NCBI GenBank assembly: GCA_024642445.1
Contig: JAHEBG010000025.1
Location: 1 to 9,697, forward strand
Source of the DNA: Gammaproteobacteria bacterium
GTDB taxonomy: Bacteria; Pseudomonadota; Gammaproteobacteria; Xanthomonadales; Xanthomonadaceae
DNA length: 9,697 nucleotides
Direction of reading: 5' to 3'
The translations under genes and the position numbers were made by a program. Of the stretch, positions 1 through 7,457 are shown piece after piece. Each line of letters begins with the position of its first letter. Within the stretch, counting starts at the first letter, position 1. The notes below the pieces were generated by a model. It was not told the DNA's origin. It did no database searches and saw only the letters and a program-made list of their open reading frames with translations.

Positions 1-2206
1 TCGCCCCCAGATTGGCACTGGAAGATTTCAAGGTATGAGCCGGCGTAATCAAGGCAGCACTGTCTCGATTGCTGAGTGCCGCCAGAATCTGGCTGACCAG
101 TTTAGGGCTGTCTTCAAGGTAAATCCGAATCAGCTGGGTGTACTCGCCGCCCATCATCTCACGTAGCTCTTCCAGGGTTTCGCGGTCAAGCGGGTTGAGC
201 GTATTGTCCATTGCAGTGTCGGCATATGTGCCTGTATCGGTTTCGGCTTCAGCTATCGGCATTTGCGCTACAACTGAAGTAGGGCTTTGATGCTGGCGTG
301 ATTTTTCCAGCCAGTCGAGCATGGTTTGTTGCAACACTTTTCTGTCAACCGGTTTCGAAACGTAGTCATCCATGCCGGCATCCAGGCATTTCTGGCGATC
401 TTCGGCCATGGCGTTGGCGGTCATCGCAATAATAGGAAGGCGTTTTAGGCCACGCTCGCTTTCAATGTTGCGCCAGGCTTTGGCTGCACGATAACCGTCC
501 ATTACCGGCATTTGGCAATCCATCAAGACCAAATCTACTAACTGCTGCTGCAGTATATCCAAGGCTACTTCGCCGTTTTCTGCGCTGATGCATTCGAAAT
601 TCGACAATTGCAATAGGCGCATGGCCACCAGAAGATTGACCGGATTGTCTTCGACCAAAAGCACTTTACCGTACGGCTTGTCGGTTACCAGCTGTCGCTC
701 AGATGGCTCAATCTCAACTTTCGGTTCTGTATCCTGTCGCATCAGGCTGCTGTTGGCTGTAGTTCCCGACAACAGCTTATTGAGGTCGCTGATGATCTGG
801 GTCATTTCGGCATTGCGGGTTATGATCCGACGTCGCGGATCGCGCCCCAGTTCCAGCGGCTCGGATTCCGTGCTGTGCAGCATAGCAATACGCAATCGTT
901 CGTATTCAGGGTTGGCCAATACCGCTTTTTGTAGCTGTATGGCGCTTTGTCTGCCGGAGTTGACATCAATAATCAATAGGTCGATGTCGGTAACTTCGCT
1001 CAGGGCCATGGACTCTTTAAGTTGCCGTTGTGCTTCGAATACAGTAACCGCAGTGCGCAATTTGGCGCCAGCGATGCTGTTCGCCTGCTCGAACCGGCTG
1101 CTGAGGATCGGGTCGCTGGAAAACAGCAAAACGTTGGCGTTTTTCAAGTCTGAAGCAGTGCCTTGGCTGTCGCCAACGGCCTTCAATAGAGGTATTTCAA
1201 ACCAGAAGGTAGAGCCGCTGCCGGCCTGAGAATTAACCCCGATTTGTCCGCTCATCAAATCGACAATACGTTTGCAGATAACAAGTCCTAGGCCGGTGCC
1301 GCCATACAAGCGGGTGGTTGAAGTGTCGGCCTGACTAAACGGCTTGAATAAACGACTGGCATCATCGCTCGAGATACCAATGCCAGAGTCCTTGATTTCA
1401 AAGCGCAACATCACATGTTGCCGGGTTTCTGTAATCTGCTTTACCCGAATACTGATCTTGCCTTTTTGGGTGAACTTGATGGCGTTGCTGAGGATATTGC
1501 TAAGCACCTGCCGAAGCCTCACCGGGTCGCCGCGCAGCGCCAAGCGCATGGCAGAATCAAGCTGTACTTCGATGCTTATCCGCTTGTTATCTGCCTGGCT
1601 TTGGAACATTTGCACAACCGAGTTGACCACCTCGCGGATATTAATTCCGGTGGATTCCAACCGCAGTTTGTTCGCCTCAAGTTTTGAGTAATCCAAAATA
1701 TCATCGACAATCTGCTTCATCTGCAGCGCCGAATTGTGCGCGGTATTGAGAATTTCAGCCTGATCCTGTGCCAGGCGGCTGTTGGCCAGCAGTTCCAGCA
1801 TGGGAATGATGCCATTCAATGGCGTACGGATTTCATGACTCATGGTGGCCAGAAACTCGCTTTTGGCCATGGCCGCCGACTCCGCCGCCAGTTTGGATCG
1901 CTTCAGGTCAATTTCGAAGTTCTTGTGCTTTTCCAGCTCGGTGCGAAGGTCGCTCACTTCCTGGACATGAAGCACCACTTGTGAATCGTTCGACTGCAGG
2001 GCTTTGTTATGGGCATGAATGCGCTGCCAGAGACTGCCGATGCAATACGCCGCCAACAAGGACGAAATCAGCGAGAATTGCAGCCATAGTGAATCGTTTA
2101 GCCACAAACTGATGCCGGAAGTAACGGCCGCGCCGGTGGCTGATGCCAGAGCCAGCCATCGGAACAGCAGGGTTTGGCGCGGCAGACTGTCCGGCGAAGA
2201 CTCCAT
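1..2206 (-). CDS. Hybrid sensor histidine kinase (HisKA-HATPase-pseudoREC-REC-HPt), C-terminus cut by window edge
   Basis: This is a membrane-anchored hybrid kinase with 735 residues visible; the reading frame is open at base 1. Two hydrophobic segments (about 12-32 and 39-60) are joined by a very short loop, so there is no real periplasmic sensor domain. A charged, probably coiled-coil linker follows (about 72-112). The HisKA H-box [10 protein letters not shown] carries the phosphoacceptor His124. The ATPase domain shows the N-box Asn241, the G1 box DSGIGI at Asp273 and the G2 box GGTGLGL at 302-308. Residues about 355-480 resemble a receiver that lacks the acidic pair but keeps an Asp at 414. 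An intact receiver follows, with Glu519/Asp520, phospho-Asp563 (LMDCQMP) and Lys618 (SKP). An HPt domain begins near 672, with HTLKSSSAN giving His724; the rest lies outside the window. The layout resembles BarA/RpfC-type phosphorelay kinases. The ATG at 2206 overlaps the upstream stop (TAATG) and has no Shine-Dalgarno, so translation is probably coupled. The signal sensed is unknown. Confidence 0.95.
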   Translation of the reverse strand, partial: MESSPDSLPRQTLLFRWLALASATGAAVTSGISLWLNDSLWLQFSLISSLLAAYCIGSLWQRIHAHNKALQSNDSQVVLHVQEVSDLRTELEKHKNFEIDLKRSKLAAESAAMAKSEFLATMSHEIRTPLNGIIPMLELLANSRLAQDQAEILNTAHNSALQMKQIVDDILDYSKLEANKLRLESTGINIREVVNSVVQMFQSQADNKRISIEVQLDSAMRLALRGDPVRLRQVLSNILSNAIKFTQKGKISIRVKQITETRQHVMLRFEIKDSGIGISSDDASRLFKPFSQADTSTTRLYGGTGLGLVICKRIVDLMSGQIGVNSQAGSGSTFWFEIPLLKAVGDSQGTASDLKNANVLLFSSDPILSSRFEQANSIAGAKLRTAVTVFEAQRQLKESMALSEVTDIDLLIIDVNSGRQSAIQLQKAVLANPEYERLRIAMLHSTESEPLELGRDPRRRIITRNAEMTQIISDLNKLLSGTTANSSLMRQDTEPKVEIEPSERQLVTDKPYGKVLLVEDNPVNLLVAMRLLQLSNFECISAENGEVALDILQQQLVDLVLMDCQMPVMDGYRAAKAWRNIESERGLKRLPIIAMTANAMAEDRQKCLDAGMDDYVSKPVDRKVLQQTMLDWLEKSRQHQSPTSVVAQMPIAEAETDTGTYADTAMDNTLNPLDRETLEELREMMGGEYTQLIRIYLEDSPKLVSQILAALSNRDSAALITPAHTLKSSSANLGA

Positions 2207-4854
2207 TACAGTACCGACTGATCGAAGCCGAACTCGAGCGTTGCCGCAGCCGACTGCACCAGGTTGCCTTGGATGAAATCAATGCCGCTCATCCACAAGG
2301 TGGCTGCAGATTGCGCATCTTCAACACTGTGCCCGATGACCTCAAGTCCATTGCGGTGTGCGAAATCCACCATGACTTTGATTTCGTCACGCGTTTTGTT
2401 GGAGCCCAGATCGGCCGTAAGCCCTTGCGCCAGTTTCACGTAACTTAGCGGCAGCGCCGTCAGCAGGTTGGGTTCGTCATTGCGCGGGTTGTAGCGGCTT
2501 AAACAGAATTGGATGCCATCATCAACCAGTGCATGGCAGAATTCTTTGATTGATTGCCGATTGAGTAGTGCGTCGTTGTGGTTGATTTCTATGACCAAAG
2601 CATTGCTGTGCAGACTGTAAGCCTTCAGCTGATTTTTCAGCCAAGCCAGCTGTTCGCCATCCAGAAGGGTGACATTGGATTGATTGACGAACAGTTTTAT
2701 TTCATTCTCTTCGGCTTTATGTTTGATTGCGGTGGCGATAGCTTGTGTCAGTGACCAGCGGTCGAGCTCAATAATCAGGTTGCTGCGTTCTGCCAGCGGA
2801 ATGAATTCCGCTGCAGGAACCACTTCGCCGTCTTCGGCAGTGAAGCGAAGCAGCGTCTGGTATTGTTTCTCGACACCGCCGGCAACGGCCACAATCGGTT
2901 GGTAGACATGCGACAGGCAATTGTTTTCGGCGAGTTGCGCCAAGCGCGCCAATATCGCTTCCTCACGCAACACTTCCGAGCTGGCCTGTGGTTTGTACAG
3001 CGAAATGCCGCCAGGCCGGCTGCGGGCATAGCGCGCAGTGCGTTCCACGGCGTTGATCAGGATGTCGGCATTTTCCTGAGCAAATTCGAAATGGCAAACG
3101 CCGATATGTACGCGGAATTCCACCAGCTGCTCATTGATCTCGAATTTCTGCGCCATCAGCTGGGCGCGTAGCGCGCTGGCATAGGCGCTCAGGGTGTTGT
3201 CGGCGCAATCGCCTTGGTAAACCATGGCGAATGAGCCATCTCCGAAGCGCGCTACCGGATGCGGCTTGCATTGTTGCAACAGGTATTCGGCGAATTTCTT
3301 GAGCAGACTTTCCAAGCCGCTCAGCCCGATTCGGTCTTTCAGCAGATTGACACCGTTCAGTTCGATGAAAAACAGGGCATGGTCGGTGCTTCGGATGTTT
3401 TTCTTCAACATCTGGAGAAGATCCATGCGCGGCATCAGTCCGGCAACCGTAGCTGGTGCAGGCGCGGGTTTGGCCATGACCGCGGACAATGTCCTGTGAC
3501 GTTTAATTCGGTTCTGAACGGCGGCAATCAACCGTCGTGGCTTGATCGGCTTGCTCAGGAAGTCGTCACCACCGGCTTCCATCGCATCCATTTGCCGATC
3601 CTCGTCGGACTCTCCGGATAGGAATATGATTGGGATGTTCTGATGCAGCTGGGATTCCCGAATCATTTCTGTGAGTTGAATGCCGCTGGTGTTTGGCATA
3701 TTGAGATCCATCAAAATCAGATCCGGGCAATACTCATTCAGACTCTCCAGCAGATTGTCGGCATCCAGAAGCACCCGGCTGCCGATTTCGGCATTGCGCA
3801 GGATGCCTTCCGCGAACATGGCTTGTGATCGGTCATCCTCGACAATCAGCACTTTGAACTGTTCGGCTTTTCCGAAGCGCAGCATTTGGTCGATTCGGCC
3901 AACCACAGCCATGGCATCTCGTTCAGTGCCGATGACGGCATCCATGCCGGCAAAGCTGCTGTTTTTTTCGGCCTCGCCCGGTGCGCATATTTGAACCAGT
4001 GTTAGTGGCTTCTGGGCATTTTTCCGATACGGAGCAATGGCGGCCAAAATGTCCTGAGCTTTGCCTGCAAACTCGGCATCGATCAGAACCAGATCAGCCG
4101 GAAGCGCCTGCAGCAGCTCGGCCAATTCGATTTCGTTCTCCAACTGCTCCACGCTCATGCCTTCACGCTCAAGCATCTGATCAATGGCCACGGCCAGTTC
4201 ACCGTATCCCGTAAGATGGTAAATGCGTTGATTCTTGGAGCTTGGGTCGAGCGGGCTTGCGTCCGCGGGTGTTCCTTTGGATGTACTCATGGGTTCCGTC
4301 CTTATGGCTTGTATTTCTTCTGCATTTACTGCGGTTTGGCGCTCATCCATGGGGTAGCGTGGCGCTTCTGCATCGTCGGCCCATTGACGCCAATAGGTCT
4401 GCGGCGGCGACTCCAGTCGGGTGCTGGCAGGGATGCTAGGGTGTGCAATCGACGCAGTAGTGCGTACCGGATTGGTTGAGGTATTTTTTTCGGTGGCACC
4501 GGTAGCATTCAGCAACGCGGAAAGCTTGCGTAGTGATGCACATTGTTCGGTATCCGGAAGCGCGGGTGTCTGCAGGAGCGCCTCCAACGCGTTAATCCCG
4601 CTTTGCAAGTGGGTGTGGTCGGCTGCCGACAGGCTTTTCTTCGACAAGAATGATAATTCCTGCATATCGCGGTGCAGCTGGCTATAGGCATTGATATCGC
4701 CATGCTCTAGGCAAAGGGCTGCTAGACGCTGTCCGATATTCCTCAGATGCGGCAGAGGCTTGAAAGCGATTTGGTCTGATGGGGCGTTCATGGCCGTTGG
4801 TTTCAGGGTCCGCGATGGGGGTGCGCTGGCGGTACAAAGCGGATTGCGGATCAT
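2206..4854 (-). CDS. Tandem-receiver protein with degenerate GGDEF and EAL domains (probable non-catalytic c-di-GMP-type effector)
   Basis: This is an 882-residue soluble protein. Residues about 28-118 are helical and unrecognised, and 120-205 is a low-complexity linker. A degenerate receiver (about 209-327) keeps Asp259 but lacks the acidic pair and the Lys. An intact receiver (333-452) has Asp340/341, phospho-Asp383 (LILMDLNMP), Ser413 and Lys435. The GGDEF-like domain (about 475-620) has GDGSF at 538-542 in place of GGDEF, so cyclase activity is not expected. In the EAL-like domain (about 632-878) the EAL triplet is QTL (666-668), DDFG is SRYN (786-789), KID is KLA (807-809) and AEGVE is GHSVE (841-845). 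Asn724, Glu756, Lys807, Gln862 and the Arg670 of LLR remain. Phosphodiesterase activity is therefore unlikely; a FimX/LapD-like binding or scaffold role is an inference. The gene is cotranscribed with the following hybrid kinase, a likely phosphodonor. The start is uncertain: neither the ATG at 4854 nor the one at 4791 (residue 22) has a clear Shine-Dalgarno. Confidence 0.93.
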   Translation of the reverse strand: MIRNPLCTASAPPSRTLKPTAMNAPSDQIAFKPLPHLRNIGQRLAALCLEHGDINAYSQLHRDMQELSFLSKKSLSAADHTHLQSGINALEALLQTPALPDTEQCASLRKLSALLNATGATEKNTSTNPVRTTASIAHPSIPASTRLESPPQTYWRQWADDAEAPRYPMDERQTAVNAEEIQAIRTEPMSTSKGTPADASPLDPSSKNQRIYHLTGYGELAVAIDQMLEREGMSVEQLENEIELAELLQALPADLVLIDAEFAGKAQDILAAIAPYRKNAQKPLTLVQICAPGEAEKNSSFAGMDAVIGTERDAMAVVGRIDQMLRFGKAEQFKVLIVEDDRSQAMFAEGILRNAEIGSRVLLDADNLLESLNEYCPDLILMDLNMPNTSGIQLTEMIRESQLHQNIPIIFLSGESDEDRQMDAMEAGGDDFLSKPIKPRRLIAAVQNRIKRHRTLSAVMAKPAPAPATVAGLMPRMDLLQMLKKNIRSTDHALFFIELNGVNLLKDRIGLSGLESLLKKFAEYLLQQCKPHPVARFGDGSFAMVYQGDCADNTLSAYASALRAQLMAQKFEINEQLVEFRVHIGVCHFEFAQENADILINAVERTARYARSRPGGISLYKPQASSEVLREEAILARLAQLAENNCLSHVYQPIVAVAGGVEKQYQTLLRFTAEDGEVVPAAEFIPLAERSNLIIELDRWSLTQAIATAIKHKAEENEIKLFVNQSNVTLLDGEQLAWLKNQLKAYSLHSNALVIEINHNDALLNRQSIKEFCHALVDDGIQFCLSRYNPRNDEPNLLTALPLSYVKLAQGLTADLGSNKTRDEIKVMVDFAHRNGLEVIGHSVEDAQSAATLWMSGIDFIQGNLVQSAAATLEFGFDQSVL

Positions 4855-4889
4855 AACGCAATCATTATGGAAATGCAGTCCGCTTCACA

Positions 4890-4925
4890 CAGGACTATTA
4901 TGCACCCATACGTATCGGCTGTCAG
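4890..4925 (-). promoter_or_regulatory. Predicted sigma70-like promoter for the leftward signalling pair
   Basis: On the minus strand, CTGACA (4925-4920) is separated by exactly 17 bases from CATAAT (4902-4897). Each hexamer matches the sigma70 consensus at five of six positions. The predicted transcript start is near 4890, about 36 bases ahead of the ATG at 4854. The -35 box lies within the palindrome GGCTGtCAGCC (4917-4927), and the spacer contains the palindrome ATACGTAT (4908-4915), so a bound regulator could occlude the promoter. This is a prediction from sequence only. Confidence 0.5.
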
Positions 4926-4951
4926 CCCGAGTGCTGTTGTGGCATACCCGC

Positions 4952-4964
4952 TATAATGGCGTTT
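4952..4964 (+). promoter_or_regulatory. Predicted -10 box and start region for the rightward six-gene run
   Basis: A perfect TATAAT occupies 4952-4957 and predicts a transcript start near 4964, about 25 bases ahead of the ATG at 4989. No convincing -35 hexamer is present at 16-18 bases spacing (positions 4929-4934 read GAGTGC), and there is no extended -10 TG. The promoter may be weak or activator-dependent. It sits back to back with the leftward promoter; the two control regions are only a few bases apart. Confidence 0.4.
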
Positions 4965-4988
4965 TAGCCTGTGCTTGGAGTTGCCAGC

Positions 4989-5735
4989 ATGGCGATTCAA
5001 AACAAAGATTTGCCCCGGTTCTCGATTGTGGCGCAAAAACCCTATGTCCGGCGCCTTGTGCTGACGGCAGTGTTGCTGTGGCTAGTATTGGCTGCGGCGT
5101 GGCTTTGGCTGCTGTGGTATGCGTTTCAGACCGATGCCGGTCAGTTGCGCAGTGAGGTCCATCGATTGGAAGCCCAGCTGGCTGTTTCCGAAGACCGGCG
5201 TGCGGCTTTGCAGCAGTCGTTGGCCAATGCCGAGCGTGCTGACTTCATTTCACGCAATGCCAATAATCAATTGCAGGCCAGCTTGGCTGACAAAGACGAA
5301 CGCATTAACGGCTTGAAGGCCGATTTGGACTTCTACGAACGCCTGGTGGGTTCCAGCGGGCGCCGACAAGGGTTGAACGTACACCAAGCCAGCTTCGAAC
5401 CAATGGCCGGCGGCGGGCTGCGTTATAGCATCAAACTGACCCAGAACATCAACCGTGGCGGCAGCACCAGTGGCCAGATGCGATTCACCGTAGACGGCGT
5501 GCAGGCCGGCAAGTTGAAAACGCTGGCCTGGGAAAGCCTGCTGCAGAAACCTTCGGCCACTGGTCAGAATTTCAGTTTCCGTTACTTTCAGGCATTGCAG
5601 GGTGATGTCATGTTGCCGAGCGGCTTCACGCCGCAAAGGGTAAACGTGATTCTCAAGGGCCCTTTCGGCACCATCGAACAGGGCTTTGATTGGGCAGAGG
5701 TACGCCCCGAAGTGGCTGCGGCCACGCAGCCTTGA
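4989..5735 (+). CDS. Single-pass membrane coiled-coil protein, DUF6776 type
   Basis: This 248-residue protein has a short basic cytoplasmic N-terminus, one strongly hydrophobic transmembrane segment (about 23-46) and a coiled-coil stretch (about 50-120) rich in Leu, Ala, Glu and Arg. A beta-rich C-terminal domain follows (about 126-235). The junction reads DLDFYERLV followed by QGLNV, which I recognise as typical of the DUF6776 family found next to bactofilin and erpA in gammaproteobacteria. The topology predicts the coiled coil and C-terminal domain in the periplasm. The molecular function is unknown. I chose the ATG at 4989 because GGAG lies 8 bases upstream. A GTG in frame at 4971 would leave almost no leader after the predicted transcript start. 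It opens the rightward run and lies 40 bases ahead of the bactofilin gene, so a role in anchoring or positioning that polymer is plausible but unproven. Confidence 0.88.
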   Translation: MAIQNKDLPRFSIVAQKPYVRRLVLTAVLLWLVLAAAWLWLLWYAFQTDAGQLRSEVHRLEAQLAVSEDRRAALQQSLANAERADFISRNANNQLQASLADKDERINGLKADLDFYERLVGSSGRRQGLNVHQASFEPMAGGGLRYSIKLTQNINRGGSTSGQMRFTVDGVQAGKLKTLAWESLLQKPSATGQNFSFRYFQALQGDVMLPSGFTPQRVNVILKGPFGTIEQGFDWAEVRPEVAAATQP

Positions 5736-5775
5736 ATGGAATATTTTACATACACATAATTTTGGAGCAGTGGTA

Positions 5776-6162
5776 ATGAGCATGATGGGAAACAAGAAGG
5801 CCAAGTTGTCCGCTAATGGGTCTGACAAGATCGAGACCTTGATTGGGCCGCAGGTGGTAATTACCGGCGATCTGCAATTCTCCGGTGGCCTGTACATCGA
5901 AGGCAAGGTTTTGGGCAATGTCATTGCCGACGAATCAACCGATTCGTTGCTGACGTTGGCACAGGGCGGCGTGGTGGAGGGCCGTATACGCGCTCCGAAA
6001 GCGGTGATATCCGGCCGGTTGAAGGGCGATATCGAAAGCCATGATCGCATTGAATTGACCGAAACCGCCCACATTCAAGGTAATATCCATTACCGCTTGC
6101 TCGAAATCACCGCCGGCGCCACCGTCAGCGGGCAATTGATTCACGAACAATCGGCCAGCTAA
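5776..6162 (+). CDS. Bactofilin (polymer-forming cytoskeletal protein)
   Basis: This 128-residue protein belongs to the bactofilin family. Members form nucleotide-free filaments at the inner membrane and influence cell shape, stalk or pole organisation, or peptidoglycan enzymes. After a short polar, Lys-rich tail (1-18), residues about 19-124 show the repeating right-handed beta-helix pattern. Recognisable turns include IGPQVVITGDL, LYIEGKVLGNV, VVEGRIRAPKAVISGRLKGDI and IQGNIHYRLLEITAGATVSGQL. The length is typical of small bactofilins, with little C-terminal tail. The start at 5776 is supported by GGAG at 5764-5767, 8 bases upstream. The gene sits between the DUF6776-type membrane protein and erpA (19-base gap). 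The upstream transmembrane coiled-coil protein is a candidate partner by proximity only. Confidence 0.93.
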   Translation: MSMMGNKKAKLSANGSDKIETLIGPQVVITGDLQFSGGLYIEGKVLGNVIADESTDSLLTLAQGGVVEGRIRAPKAVISGRLKGDIESHDRIELTETAHIQGNIHYRLLEITAGATVSGQLIHEQSAS

Positions 6163-6181
6163 CATCTAACGGGCCAATAGC

Positions 6182-6538
6182 ATGCACGATACAACGTATC
6201 AATCTCTGGATGCACCGCTCAGCCTGACGGCCTCTGCCGCGGCAAAGGTTGCCAGCTTGATTGCCGAGGAAGCCAATCCTGAGTTGAAATTGCGCGTGTA
6301 CATCAGCGGTGGCGGTTGCTCCGGGTTCCAGTACGGCTTCAGTTTCGACGAGCAGGCCGAGGCCGATGATCTGTCGGTTGAGCGCGATGGCGTGACGCTG
6401 ATCGTCGACCCGCTGAGCCTTCAATACTTGATGGGCGCGGAAGTGGATTACCGCGAAAGCCTGCAGGGCTCCCAGTTTGTCATTCGCAATCCCAATGCCA
6501 AGACCACCTGCGGTTGCGGCAGCAGTTTTTCCGCGTGA
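6182..6538 (+). CDS. erpA: Iron-sulfur cluster insertion protein ErpA (A-type carrier)
   Basis: This 118-residue protein is an A-type Fe-S carrier that receives clusters from the assembly machinery and hands them to apoproteins, in E. coli including isoprenoid synthesis enzymes. The three cluster-ligand cysteines are present: Cys46 in GGGCSGFQY, and Cys110 and Cys112 in TTCGCGSSF at the C-terminus. The pattern LTxxAAxKVxxLIAEE near the N-terminus and [16 protein letters not shown] in the middle fit ErpA better than IscA or SufA, though close paralogues cannot be fully separated by eye. The length is normal for the family. The start at 6182 has only a weak ribosome site. The gene is 19 bases after bactofilin and one base before the nudC start. 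Confidence 0.95.
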   Translation: MHDTTYQSLDAPLSLTASAAAKVASLIAEEANPELKLRVYISGGGCSGFQYGFSFDEQAEADDLSVERDGVTLIVDPLSLQYLMGAEVDYRESLQGSQFVIRNPNAKTTCGCGSSFSA

Positions 6539-6539
6539 A

Positions 6540-7439
6540 ATGACAGCGCCCGGATTCGCCTTCAGCCAATCGGGGCTTGATCGGGCCGAGCATTTCAGGC
6601 AAATGCCACAGAAGCTGGATGCGCTCTGGCAGTATGCCAATGTTCTGGTTTTGAATGAGAAAAACGAAGCCTGCCTGTACGATGACGGCGCACGCTATTA
6701 TCCTGCGGCCCGGGTTTCGTTGCAGCGCCCGGATTCTGCTACGTTTCTTGGTCTGTCCGGTAAACAGGCCTACTTCGCCGTTACACAGGACGCGGTTTCT
6801 CATTTGCCGGTAACTACGGTGAATGTGCGTGCAGCCGCCGTGCAATGGCCGGCCTTGGACGCCACCGTATTTGCCCAGGCCAAGGCCTTGTTACACTGGC
6901 AGGCACACAGCAAATACTGCGGCCGTTGCGGTGCAATTTCCGATATCAAATCGGCAGGCTACAACGCCGTGTGCACCGGCTGCGGTTTGGTCAGCTACCC
7001 ACAAACGCATCCCGCAACTATCATGTGCGTGAGTGACGGCGAGCATCTGCTGCTGGGTAGGCAAGCAGTATGGCCGGAGAAACGCTGGTCACTATTGGCC
7101 GGATTTGTAGAGCCCGGCGAAAGTCCGGAACAGACCGTAGTACGTGAAGTGGCCGAAGAGTCGGGGGTGGTCGTACAGCGCGTTCGCTATGTGGCATCGC
7201 AGCCTTGGCCCATGCCTATGGCTTTGATGCTGGGCTTCGATGCCTATGCCCCGGTGCAGCCGGTGGTGCCCAGTGAAGAGCTGCAGGCCGCTCGTTGGCT
7301 GAGTCGTGCGCAGCTGCATCAGGAGGTAGCTTCAGGGGAACTGTTGTTGCCGGATGCTTTGTCCATTTCTCATCATCTAATCATGCGCTGGTTGTTGCGT
7401 AACGCCGACACGTCTGATTTTTGGCATACTAATGGCTGA
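6540..7439 (+). CDS. nudC: NAD(H) diphosphatase / NAD-cap RNA decapping Nudix hydrolase NudC
   Basis: This 299-residue NudC-family enzyme would hydrolyse NADH or NAD+ to nicotinamide mononucleotide and AMP. Family members also remove NAD caps from RNA 5' ends. Residues about 1-115 form the divergent N-terminal domain. A zinc ribbon follows with Cys127/Cys130 (YCGRCG) and Cys145/Cys148 (CTGC). The Nudix box is complete: Gly188, Glu194, Arg202-Glu203, Glu206-Glu207 and Gly209. Just after it the NADH-pyrophosphatase signature reads SQPWPMP (220-226), with Met where the usual motif has Phe. It is somewhat longer than E. coli NudC (257 residues), mainly in the N-terminal half. I chose the ATG at 6540, one base after the erpA stop, over an upstream in-frame ATG at 6477 that would overlap the conserved erpA C-terminus. 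There is no clear Shine-Dalgarno, which suggests translational coupling. Confidence 0.93.
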   Translation: MTAPGFAFSQSGLDRAEHFRQMPQKLDALWQYANVLVLNEKNEACLYDDGARYYPAARVSLQRPDSATFLGLSGKQAYFAVTQDAVSHLPVTTVNVRAAAVQWPALDATVFAQAKALLHWQAHSKYCGRCGAISDIKSAGYNAVCTGCGLVSYPQTHPATIMCVSDGEHLLLGRQAVWPEKRWSLLAGFVEPGESPEQTVVREVAEESGVVVQRVRYVASQPWPMPMALMLGFDAYAPVQPVVPSEELQAARWLSRAQLHQEVASGELLLPDALSISHHLIMRWLLRNADTSDFWHTNG

Positions 7440-7457
7440 CCTCCTGGGGATTGGCCA

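Noticed and set aside
588..1229. Plus-strand open frame of 213 codons inside the hybrid kinase gene
   Set aside because: The minus strand here encodes the pseudo-receiver and the start of the intact receiver without interruption. The plus-strand product is Ser/Arg-rich with no domain.
4971..4988. GTG start extending the DUF6776-type protein by six residues
   Set aside because: GGAG at 4977-4980 is correctly placed for the ATG at 4989, and the GTG would sit only a few bases after the predicted transcript start.
5732..5760. Possible internal promoter TTGAAT-17-CATAAT ahead of bactofilin
   Set aside because: The spacing is good, but the predicted start near 5767 falls within the Shine-Dalgarno GGAG (5764-5767), which would remove the ribosome site. 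The -35 box matches the consensus at only four positions.
5250..6074. Long minus-strand open frame (274 codons) antisense to the DUF6776-type and bactofilin genes
   Set aside because: It spans two well-supported plus-strand genes and their intergenic gap, and its translation shows no recognisable domain. It is explained by codon bias of the opposite strand.
6477..6539. Upstream in-frame start extending NudC by 21 residues
   Set aside because: It would overlap the conserved C-terminal cysteine region of erpA in another frame, and the added residues do not look like a NudC N-terminus. The ATG at 6540 fits the one-base gap after the erpA stop.
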